64,000 bases of DNA from contig NC_079134.1 of assembly GCF_945859705.1 (NCBI RefSeq), forward strand, positions 42,400,402 through 42,464,401, given 5' to 3'. Each line of letters starts with the position of its first letter. Within the stretch, counting starts at the first letter, position 1. Below the pieces are notes generated by a model. It saw only the letters and a list, made by a program, of their open reading frames with translations. It did not search any database and was not told the DNA's origin. Shown here piece after piece: positions 12,001-24,000 of the stretch. Both the position numbers and the translations under genes were made by a program. This stretch comes from Episyrphus balteatus. Lineage: Eukaryota; Arthropoda; Insecta; Diptera; Syrphidae.

Positions 12001-15000
12001 CCATGTACTAGTCAAAAGTGAGAAAAAAGCTAGTTTTTTGCTAGTAGGCCGAGAAAATTTTTGGAGTAGAGGTATAACCAAAATATAAGTACGCAGTTTT
12101 GCAGCCATACGCATGTTAATGTCGAGTTCAAAGGTCTGACAACTCTAATTTTGTGCTTTATACGGTTTTCGGGGGGTTAAATAACGTAAGTTTTCCACTT
12201 AATGTGAATGGGCTAAATTTATACTTTTTGAAATTATAAATATACAAGCTGGTGCTTTATTATTTTTCCTAAATCTAGACACCCCAATCTTGAGGATGTG
12301 ACCAATAGAACTCAAAATATAAGCCGTTTATACGATTATGTTTTAGAGGCTTTTTTGTTTAGATTTTTGTTTGTTTATTTGAATTGAAAAGCCTGATATA
12401 GTAAGTTAAAAAAGCTTATATCGTGAGTTCTATTAACCCCATAGCCGAGATTGAGGTTTCTAGATTTAGGAAAAATAATAGAGCATCAGATTGTATATTT
12501 ATAATTTCAAATAGTATACATTTAGCCCATTCACATTAACTGGAAAACTTACGTTATTTAACCCCCCGAAAACCGTATAAAGCACAAAATTAGAGTTGTC
12601 AGACCTTTGAACTCGACATTAACATGCGTATGGCTGCAAAACTGCGTACTTATATTTTGGTTATACCTCTACTCCAAAAATTTTCTCGGCCTACTAGCAA
12701 AAAACTAGCTTTTTTCTCACTTTTGACTAGTACATGGAGAGTTTCGGAGTTATATTACTTCTACAATACGATGGTTACAATAACCATTGTGGGCTCATTT
12801 TATAGGTAATTATAAGTACTATAATTCATTCTTGAAGAATTATCCAAACAAATCGAAAGTTCGTCAGATATATGAACAAATGTCAATTTGTCCCAACCTT
12901 GCGATACAAACCCGCACTTTGACAAACTATAAAATTTTATTTAATCAACTCCCGGAATTGTTTTGTATATCATTTATTAGATAATTTTATTGTTAATAAG
13001 TCTTACCTTTGCCATTTTTTGTTAAAATGAATAACATTGGAGCTATTCAACAAAAACGAAACCAATCTCTTTTCCAAGATGGCGGCTGTTCCCAACCTCC
13101 AATTATCCCAACAAATTGACTTTTATGATAAGGACAACCACCCGAACACATTCCATGAAAAAAATTTTGTCCCGCGAAAAATGCGATTTCATGCCCATAT
13201 TTTGACTAATTTCCCTGAGCTAGTAAGAATATCATAAAACTTTATTTTTTTTTCCAATTTTTTCTATTATTGGTCACAGTGTAAGATCATTATAAAATAC
13301 AAAAATCTGCTTCATTAATTATACAAAGCATCAATCGTTCTGCTATAATGAAAAATTCTTGTTTCTTTCCAAGTAATGCGCATCAATACAATTTTTTATT
13401 TTTTATTTTTACTAAGCTTAATACAGGGTACAGATATAACTTATAACTAACAGTGAAAAAAATTTATAGCAACGATTAGGATATATTGGAATAAAAATTC
13501 ATCAGATAGATTTAGAGAGAAAGAGCGTTTGGGTTAAAGTCGAAACTTTTAAAGTTTAAATTGAACACGTTCAGAAAAGTTTGGAACTTAATATTTACTC
13601 AAATTTCGCATCTCTGATTGGTAAGCTGTCAACAAAATCCTTCCAATTTTGGCAATTTGATTGAAACGATGACTGGAAAGTTAGGCAAGAAAAATTTTAA
13701 ATTACAAATTGGTCAGTCGACATAAATTGATTGAGGTCCATGAATGAAAAGAATGTTTGGTAACTATTTTCTGTTCCCGAATGAATTCAAATTGAATAAT
13801 TGAATGTGGTCCCGACAAGGATCTAAGGAAATATGCTATTTATAATATTATATCGAAAAGAACTATAGGACGTCCATGGGTTTCTGAATATGAGGAGGAT
13901 AAATAAAAAATTATAGCCGTGCTTTATTGGTAACTTTGTTCTCAGCTTATAAAACATTTTACACAAAACACAACAACAACAACAAAACTTCTATTAGTTT
14001 ATCAAATATATTTACTCTTGTAACTACAACAAATAAAATAGGAAAAAAAGATTTTTGTTTTTTTTTTTAATACATAAATAAATAAATAAGTAAAACAAAA
14101 ATAAATAATACATTAACAAATGGATAAAACAAAATTAATTTCATCACTCATGTTCTCTGTTGAGGAACAGTTTTTGAATTTATTATTATTATTATTATTA
14201 TTATTTATTACAATGTAATTAATTACAAAATAATACAATTAAAGCAGTAGCTACCAGGACTATTAGCTTAAATTAAAAGAAAAATGGATTTAGTAGGTTA
14301 ACATTAAATAAGTTTATCTATTTTTAAAGATTTTAGAATTTTGTAAATCAATCTTATATTTTCTTCTGATGGATATTTTAATATGTCTAGTAAAGATCTA
14401 TTTTTGATAAATTTATAAAGAATACTTTTCGTTGTATTGCAATCATATAATAGATGGGGGATGGTTAATACTTCTCGGCTGCAAATGTGACATCTTGGTG
14501 GATCTTTTCGTTCTAGCAGGTGACTGTGGGTGATGTTTGAGTGGCCCATTCGGAGTCTTAGAAAACACCGAATCATGACTGTTGAACAGTTTGTTGGGTA
14601 TAAAATCGATTGGCCTTCTGGATTTATATTTGAGTAGTGGTGTTGGTAATTACTCCATTCAATTTGTTTGGTCTTAAAAAAATGATTTCTCACCATTTTG
14701 GTTATATCAGTTTTATTTGGCACATAAGACATTAAAAGAGGTTCTCTAGCTGCTTGTTTTGCAATTACATCTGCAAATTCGTTGCCTTTAATACCTGTAT
14801 GGCCAGGTACCCATAACAGTTTCAATTTGTTCTTATTTGCAATGAGATTATCCCTTATGTATTGTATAGTTGGTGAGTTGTTGTTTATGTTTTTTACGGC
14901 GTTCAGTGTGGACAGGCTGTCTGTACATATTATCGTTTTCTGTTTTATGTTAAGTTTAATTGCTGCGAGGATTGCACTGGATTCGGCAGAAAGAACAGAT

Positions 15001-18000
15001 GCAAACTCCGGGAGTATATTTTTGCAAAGAGTGTTTTCAGTTTCATCAACTACTGCGAATGCTGTACCATTTTCGTTTTTAGTACCATCGGTGTAAATGA
15101 AGTACCAGTTTTCATCTTTGTATTTTGAAATTTTTTCATTGAATGCCGCTTTATAGATTTCCTTGCTGGTGGTGTTTTTCTGTAATTTGCTTAAGTCGGT
15201 AATGACCGAGTTTTGTGGAAGAAACCATGGTGGATATGACGGTTCTTTTGCTGTGTTGAAGGTGATTGGGAAATCAAGAAGCTTTGAAGACGAAATGATG
15301 TTATGTATTGTTGATGGACATTTAGGTATTCTTTTACGTTTGATGGTTTGTTTTAATATTGGAATTATCGGTGAGTTGGTTGCTGTTGTTATTTTGTTTA
15401 TTAGATGAGCTGTAGTACAGGCTTGTCTATGTTCGATTGACGGGAGGCCAGATTCGGTCAACATGTTCATGATCGGTGTAGTTCTAAAAGCCCTGAGTGC
15501 CAGTCGTATCGCTGCATGGTATTCTGGTTTGATAAGCTGGATACAAGATTTTGAGCATTTACCGTAAATAGCTAGACCATAATCGATTTTTGATAATATA
15601 ATACATTTTATGATTCTAATAACAGTGTTAATGTGTGAGCAACTATATTTACTTGTAAGATATCTTATAATATTTGTCCTGGTAGCAAGATTTTTTTTTA
15701 GATATGTACAATGGTACTTAAAACTAAATTTACTGTCGAAAATGACACCAAGTATATTTAAATATTCAACGTTACAAATGTTAATGTTTTTAAAATTGAG
15801 ATTTATTATCTTTTGACAACTTGTCTTTCGACATATATGTAGAATGTTAGTTTTTGTTAATGATATAGTTGATCCTGAATATTTGGACCAATCGTCTATT
15901 TCAGAAAGAATATTTGAAAAAATTTCGGCAACTTTTGGTATTTCTTTGCATTTTAGAAGAATTATTAGGTCGTCTGCATACAAGGAATGTTGGACCGTTT
16001 GATATTTAGACATAATGTCACTAATTTCATTGAAAGCTATAAAAGGATGAATAAACATTGTTTACTCTAGTACGAAATTTCCTATTAGTTAAAAATGATC
16101 GAATGTATCCGAAAATCTTCGGACCTATTTTCCATTCCATTAGCTTGTTTAAAACAACATGGATTCCAATTTTATCAAATGCCTTTTCAAAGTCAATTGA
16201 TAAAATTGAAATGTGGTTTTTTGTTGATAATGATGACGCTATATATTCGTCAATACATAAGAGGGCATCTGTAGTGCTACGATCATGTCTAAAAGCCACT
16301 TGATTGTTATTAATGAAATTGTTTTTATCAATAAACCACTGTAATCTTTTAGCAATTATCTTTTCCAGTATTTTACCCGTACAGGGAAGCAGGGATATAG
16401 GTCTATAACCATTAAGTTCAAGAAGGTTCTTTTTCGGTTTGGGCAGTGGTATGATGGTAGCTATTTTCCATGCTTGTGGGATCGTACTTGTATCAAAAAT
16501 TTTGTTATATAGGGATAAAATTCGGAGCTTCAGGGGAAGCGGACAGTTTTTAAGCATAGGGTACGATATGCGATCGAAACCCGGTGTTTTGCCCTTGACT
16601 AGATGCAGACAATTTTCCAATTCGATTAATTTAATTGGCGATTCAATAAACTTGGCAGAGTTCGAGATATTTGTGGAAGATGGAACTAATTGTAGAGAGG
16701 TGAATTTAGCTTGCAAAAACTCTGTTGGGAAACTGCTATCATCTGACTGTTTAGCCCAACAACTCGCGAAGCAGTTGGCTATATCTGAAGATTCGGAAAG
16801 TGTATTTGAGTCTGTTTTAATTATATTGATTGTATATGGAATATAATTCCCAGTGAGAGTCTTAATGTCCGACCATAGTTTTTTAGGTGAAGATTGGGGG
16901 TTTATGTTGTTAGTGAACGTTTCGAAACAATTTTGCTTAGCCAATTTGGCAGCTTTACGAAAACACGCGTTGGCTTTGCGGTAGCATATAAGGTTAGCAT
17001 CAGTTGGATGTCTTTTAAAAATCTTCCAGGCGTTTTGTTTTGTATTTCTTAAGTCACTAATTTCATTGTTCCACCAGGGGACATGTTTTCTAGTATTTTT
17101 GTTATGCGACTGTGGAATTGAGTTATTAGCTGCAACTTTGATTGTTTTTAGTATTCTGGCTGCTTCCTGATTTATGTTTGTAGATATTTGATATGTAGAC
17201 GTAAAGTTTGAAGCGTTTGTTTTGAAAAGGTCCCAGTTTGCTTTGTCTGTTAGGTATTTTGGACGTGGCTTAGCATTCGTACGTTCTGAATCAAGGGTTA
17301 TATTAGTGACAATTGGGAAATGGTTACTACCATATAAATCGGAGAGGACTGACCAGGTTGTTGATGGGTATAGTTGAGGAGAAATTAAGGTTAAGTCGAT
17401 ATGCGTCAAGGATTTGTGTGTTGAAAAATGCGTGGGGTTTCCGTTATTCAGAAGAATAAAGTTGTTATTTGTCAAAAAATTTTCAAATATTTTACCTCTA
17501 GTGTTGCTGTGGGGAGAACCCCAAAGAGGGCTCCAGCAGTTAAAGTCGCCTGTTATCAAAACAGGGGTTTGGATTACATTGACAATGTTTTCTAAATCCG
17601 AAGAAGAGAACACTTGGTCTGGTGGTATATATACATTGATTATTGTTATTTTGATTTTCAATTCTAATTCAATTGCAAGTGCGGAAATATTTGAATTTAT
17701 TTGTATAAGTTTATGGGAGATGGATTTGTGAACAAGAAAGCCAATTCCTTGTTTTGCAGTGGTGTTTGTTGGTAAATTATAGAAATATGTTTTATATTGT
17801 TTAGGTGAGTAATTTGTAACTTTTGTTGGGTCTGGGTGGTTTGGTATCAAAGTTTCTTGAAGTGAAATGATTGATGGGTATTGATCTTTAATTAATAATT
17901 GCAGCTCGTGGAAATTATTAAAAAAACCATTTAAATTCCATTGCAGGATTTTTACCATATAAGAGAAAAAAAACCTTATACACAATATATTTTGTTTTTT

Positions 18001-21000
18001 TTTTTTTTTATATATATTGTGCAAAGGGAAGAGGTTTTGTGTTGAATAATTTGGTTTAGGTTGAGCTGGTGTCTATTCTGGAGCCGCATCTCCCGGCGTG
18101 CGACATGAACAGGGGAAGATATATCCTCGCCTGCCCATGTCGCACGCCGAGAGATGCGGCTTCTGTTAGAATGCGATTTTATTTTTTAAGGATCGTCATC
18201 ATCCATAGGTGATGTGTCCATAAAATATTTTTTGTCATTGATGAGGTTTGAGGTTAGGTGAGATATAGGAGAAAGGGTATTAGTATTAATATTTTTGGAT
18301 TGTGATATTGTTTGTTGGTCTTTTTGGGTAGTGTTATTTGTGGAAATGTTATTTATTGCTGTTATTTTTTTTGATTCTTGTTCAATTGGTTGAGTTTTTG
18401 AAAATGAAGTATTTATTGCAGGTGAAGGTGGATTTATTGATGTTGTTTTTTCGAAAGATTGTGTTGAAAGGTTAGGTTTGTTAGCTGAAAGGCTATTTGT
18501 TTCGTTGTTTTGTTTTTGTGGGGAATTTGTTGCTATGATATTAGAAGGGCTTTTTTGTTGAATGGTTCTTTTTGCAAATGAGTCAATTATTGGGATTGTA
18601 TTTTTTGGATTTTGTAGTCCATAAAGGCGTTTAGCTTCAGACATTGAACATTTTTTTTTGGTTTTAATTGTAATAATTTCTTTGGCGATTTTGTATTCGG
18701 TGCAATCTTTGGATGAAGAGGGGTGTGGGGATTTGCAGTTTGCGCACATGGTGCGTGTGCAGATCTCTGGTGAATGTGGTGGAAGGGAACAATTGACACA
18801 TGTGGGATCATTAGTGCAACGTTTCGATGTGTGGCCGAGGAGTTGACAACTTTTGCAACGCATAGGGTTTGGAATATATTCCGTTACCTTAGCATTGAAT
18901 AACCCTATCTCTACGGATTTTGGTAGATTGAATAAATCGAAGGTGAACAACAAAAGTCCTGATGGTCTTTGTTTGCCGTTCTCGGTCTTATTGAATTTAT
19001 AGACATCCGTCACTCCTTGAGATTGCATTTCAGTTATAATTTCTTTATCTGGCACATTGATCAAACATGGTGCGAAAACTACACCTTTGGTGGAATTCAA
19101 CTGGTCATGAAGTTTCACTGAAATGGGACACGTGTCTGCCAGTGATTTGGCTTTGAGAAAAACTTCTGCTACTTTTTTTGATTTTACAAGAACAAGCAAA
19201 TTGCCATCACGTAATTGCGAAACGTGTTCAAACTCTTTACTAATACCTTCTATACCTTTTTTTAGTAAGAACGGATTTAGAGACGAAATTGGTTTATCTT
19301 TATCGGTAGAAGAAATAACTACAAATCTGGGATTTTTAAAGCTTGAGGAAGTAGGTAATTCAGGGTATTGGTCAGCAAATATAGGAGATACTAATTTATG
19401 TTTTTTTGACGGGTTCAATTCGTATGGAGAATCACTTTCCGCAAGAAGCGCAAATTGATTTCCATTTCTTTTCGGCCCGGAGGCCCTCATTTTTAGTTAA
19501 ACAAGAGCCGCACAGACAGATAAAAAAAAAAACACCGCAATGGATATAAGTATAAGCGAGAAAGAAATAAAGAAAATCAAAGCAAACGGTAAAACCGGTT
19601 AGGTTTGGATGCACAAGGCAGAAAATCAACGCACTGTCACTAGAGAACGATCTTATCGATTCGAAGGTTAGTCGGTGACTGAGTTTTTGAATTTGGTTTT
19701 TGCCAACATTTTAAAAGCACACTGTACTTTCTTCAACATTTTAAACCCAATTCCTGTTTGGGTACTCTGCAACTGTATAGTTTTGTACATTATTTTTGAA
19801 TAAAGCAGAAATATTTCTGTCTCTAAACAGAACTATTTTGGAAAAAAAGTGCACACCGCTATTTCTTCTCGGTGTGGAGCTTTTTAAAAAAAAAAGGTTA
19901 TCAGATTTGACACACGTTTTGATTTTAAGGTAGCTAGTATCAACATCGCACGAAACCAGATTTTTTTTTCTGAAAATTCTTTCTATAAATTTTTAAAATT
20001 TTGATTAATAAGGTAATATATGTATATCAGATTTACTTTCACAAGGTGCTTTAGTCCCTTAACTCTTTCAGCCTTGGTGGTTAGTTATCTAACCACTTTT
20101 TCAAATTTGTTTATGTTTTTTCCATGCCATCTGGCGGAAGCATTTCGCACTTTTTGATAGCAAAAATGTTACAAATTTCACTTGGTTTTGCAAAACGGAA
20201 GGACCTTCTTCAAAGTATTGCACAAAACCAATATCTGTTTTTATTTATTTTTTATATTGAAATTCATTTTTAAGTTCTGAAATATATAGAAATAAAAGAA
20301 TGAAACATGATTTGTTTGATTTTGAAGTCAAATTATAACGGAAACTACAGATTTTAACTACCATTTTTCTTACAAAAATAACGGTTTAAAAAAAAGTTAT
20401 ATGCGTTTTTCTATTCAAATAACCATAATAAATATAATTATAAACGAAAATTGTAATTGTAAATTTTATCTTTCACTCAAAAGTGTGACTGAAAGAGTTA
20501 ACTGCTTGGTTAAAGTAGAAAACACTCATGTTGAATAATAAAACTTTGCTGTTTAACATCTTCCAGGTGCTTAAATTGAAGCTTCTCTCGCCTTTGGTGT
20601 GAAATACAATGAAATTATTGAACTTCCGTTTAATAATAAATTAATTAACCATTGTTTGCGTATAACAGTTTCCTCCCATAACTTAACATCATATCTTTCA
20701 TCTTTTACTTTTACTTGTTCTTGTTTATCTAGCTGTAAAAATACTTAAAAATTTGTGTAACCTAGTTTATATCCACCTATCACATTATATCCAAAGATTC
20801 TTTAATGTTGATAAATGGGATATTCATTCACCCTCCATAATATTTTAAAAAAAAAAAAACAATTACAAACTGAAAAGTCAACGACAAAGTTCGAAGCACT
20901 TTTATGAATGTAATCTAAAAATAAAAAAATAATACTTCGAGTTTTTATCTATATTTACGTTTTACCGTTTGTAAAATTGACCAAAACGTAAACAATCATT

Positions 21001-24000
21001 GTATAAGTACTCTAGTGATCCATTTTTGGATTTTTTTTTTGTTTTTTTGTTTTTTTCTTACCATCAAAGAAAAATGACAAAATAATGCAGTAAAAAAAAG
21101 AGGGAACATGCGAGAGGCTTGTTTGTTCAGTTTTAATGCGCCTCGCGCTTCTTCAATTTTCGACTTAAGCTTGTTTTTTGGAGTTTTGTCTTTTGTTTGT
21201 TACCTGTTTCAAGGTGTGACGTGTTGGCATCCAAAAATAGTTTAACCAAGACTTGAAGTAACGTAGAACCTGTTCTCATCGTGCGTCTCAATTCAACCAT
21301 AAGCTGCATTCACTTATTATACTGTATCCGTTTTCTGTTTTTTTTTCCGTTGGTCATGCACGAACTAATATTCTGTTGGTTTTGGTTTGGATGGGTAACT
21401 AAAGCTTTATTGAAAAGAGGGTTACCATACTAAATTTTAAACTTGATCCGTGATCTTAAAGTGGCTAACATTTAAGTTGTGTACATTTAAGATCATGAAC
21501 CAACGATTGAAAGTAAAGGACCAACAAAAATGGAAAAAAATAAATATTTCACTCCACCCTAATGTACATACATATGTACCTAATTTTTTTTTTAATTTTC
21601 AAAAAAAAAAAAGAACTGTGCGTGCCACTGTGAAGAAATAATTTATCCATATTAAGTTATGTAGTTTACATAGTTAAGTAGTTTACGAGAAAGTCAGAAA
21701 TCAACAAAATTGTTCGATGAAATGTACAGTTAATAAAGACTCAAAAAATAGTGTTTTTATTTCAAAAGTAGGATCTTATAATTTTTACGTATTACGTATT
21801 TTTTAGTCAAAAGTAGAGCCGTTTTTAAGATTAACAAAATAAAAAAGTTAAAAATCAAAAAAGGATGTTAAAGCGTAATTAAAAATAAAGGGTTGCCAAA
21901 GGTAATTTATTATTAAAAAAAATGATTTTAAACAATTGTTGAAAATTATTTTATCTACCTATCGTCGGCGGAAAGCCAAATTGTTCTTAGTCACAAAAAG
22001 TAAATTTTACAGGGGACGATTTTTAAGTTTCTGATTGATTTTTTGGCTCGTCCGTTTATCAAGTTATGTTTTTTTAAAGTTTGTTTTTTTTCCTTTGAAT
22101 AAACTTACTTAAAGAAACTTACTTCATTCGTAAAAACAAGCTATTTTTTAATATTTTAAAAAACTAAAAACCCAAAATTGTACATAAAACAATTCCTATA
22201 CAAGTACGCACTTTCCTTGAATAAAAAGTGGGCTTAGAACAAAATATGATGTAACTTAAAACAAACAAGAATACTCGGGTCTCATTTTCAGAAGGCTACT
22301 TACCTGTTTTAATTGTTCGATGGCCCATTAAATTATATTATCTGCTGAAGAAATTTTTGTAGACAAAAACGCTTTTCAAATTCGGAAAGAGGACCCTCAA
22401 ATTAGTAAAACTGCATTATAATCTCATTTTCGGTAAAAAGTGGATTTAAAACAATTTTGCTTTCCGCCGACGTTATACAGACTTCATAAGTATAATGAAA
22501 AAAAAAAACTAAAAACTAACAGAAAATCAGAAAGTTGCCAATAATCTCATTAAAAAAAATTTGAAACAAAAAGACAACTTAAAAACTTTAACGTTCATAT
22601 AAAAGGAAGACAATTAAGATTATATTAATTATTAATGAAGCTTTTGATACTTAAAAAAAAATAAAAAGAAGGCTAGGCTTTTCAAACATACTTCAATTGA
22701 TCTTACTTAAGGCCGAACAACAGTAAGACCAAAGAAAAATGCAGTATTTTTTTTTTAAATAAAGTGAATAATTAATTTTCCAAAACAAATAAATCCCTAA
22801 AGGTATCTAGGTTAGGTACTATTAGAAGTCAAGTCGTAGGATAAAAGTTCTCTTGTTTTTTTTTTGGAAGATAAATCATAAATGGGTATTCCGCCATCTT
22901 TAGAGCTTCTACGGGTTTTCTTCAACGTATAAATTAAGGGTTCTACATTGAAAATGTCTTCCATTATATTTTTCATTGTTTGTAAACTACTCTCTAATCT
23001 CTGTGTCTGTGTTATGACTACCGGTTCCGGCAATTTTAATATCTCTTACCTTGCTGTCAATGTACGCAGTATTTATTCAAGCACCGAATTATGTTCACCA
23101 AATTTTAAGAAGAGACCACAAAGTTGCCGTGTTAAGTCTAAATAACGTACCCATTATTTTGAGCATTTAATTTTTTTTTTTGTTAGTTCCATTTATTACA
23201 TATTGTCTAATTCATTTGCGTGAAAAGTAACCGATTCATATTAATGTTACAATCACGATGACGAAAACGATAGTCTGCAAGCATGTATTGGTACCTTTGC
23301 AGAGAAAAAGCATATTAAAAGTACCAATTATCTGAAAATTGATTCAGTGAGAGTATAACCACATTAAATTGATGATGATGGCGCCCTTTTCTCCTTGATT
23401 ACACCCAAGACAGACTTTTTACCCGCAAATACCCAACAGACGCGTTTTTAGGGTGGCCAACAATCACCTGAAAATAACTGAATCCTGACGCCCTCGGCTC
23501 CCTGATTAAAAAAAAAAAAAAAACCATCACCAAACAACCGACAGACGGGCCCAAAACAACTTCCTTTTTCGCAAAAGCAAGAGCTTGGGATAACCTTTTG
23601 ACTCCCTGATTACAAAAATACCCATAACAAATTTTTTACGTTCCACCGAACTTAATATTTGTTTCAACCTTGAATATTCTTTTCAGGAGTGGTTAACTTA
23701 TATTGGTTTAACTATCTTTTTGTAAACAACACCACTCATTCAAGGTCTCCTCATTTTAAATGACTGACTAAAAAATTAAAAAACCACCCTTCATTTTATT
23801 CTCCTTCAATTTGTCAATGTTTGATATTTCCAAACATTTTCCCTCTACCCCCTCCATAAATTGCAAACAATGCTTATTTGTTTTTAATTGCATAGTAAAT
23901 CAAGCACTGATTTTTTCCACATCTTTGTTGTTCTTAAAATTATTTCACTGCAATTAGCAAAGTGAAATTGACATCTAAATGCTTTATTTTCTAATTTTTG

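Larger units (their letters stand above)
14182..19681 (-). mobile_element. I-clade non-LTR retrotransposon, full length but disabled
   Basis: A 5.5-kb element on the minus strand with 5' end at 19681 and 3' end in a (TAA)n tail at 14182-14210. It has an ORF1 with zinc knuckles and an ORF2 with endonuclease, reverse transcriptase and RNase H. A 13-bp target duplication bounds both ends, so the copy is not 5'-truncated. A TAA-repeat tail instead of poly(A), plus an RNase H domain, is characteristic of the I clade (Drosophila I factor). ORF2 is broken near 16030-16060. It lies antisense in vari intron 2. Confidence 0.9.

Noticed and set aside
11504..13237. Mirror-image open frames on opposite strands (for example MRMAAKLRTYILVIP twice)
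   Set aside because: Duplicate chance frames in the two arms of a palindromic element; no domain recognised.
16027..16058. Programmed ribosomal frameshift between the two ORF2 pieces
   Set aside because: No slippery heptamer at the overlap, and the conserved PQGS block is missing from both frames, so a deletion explains the break.
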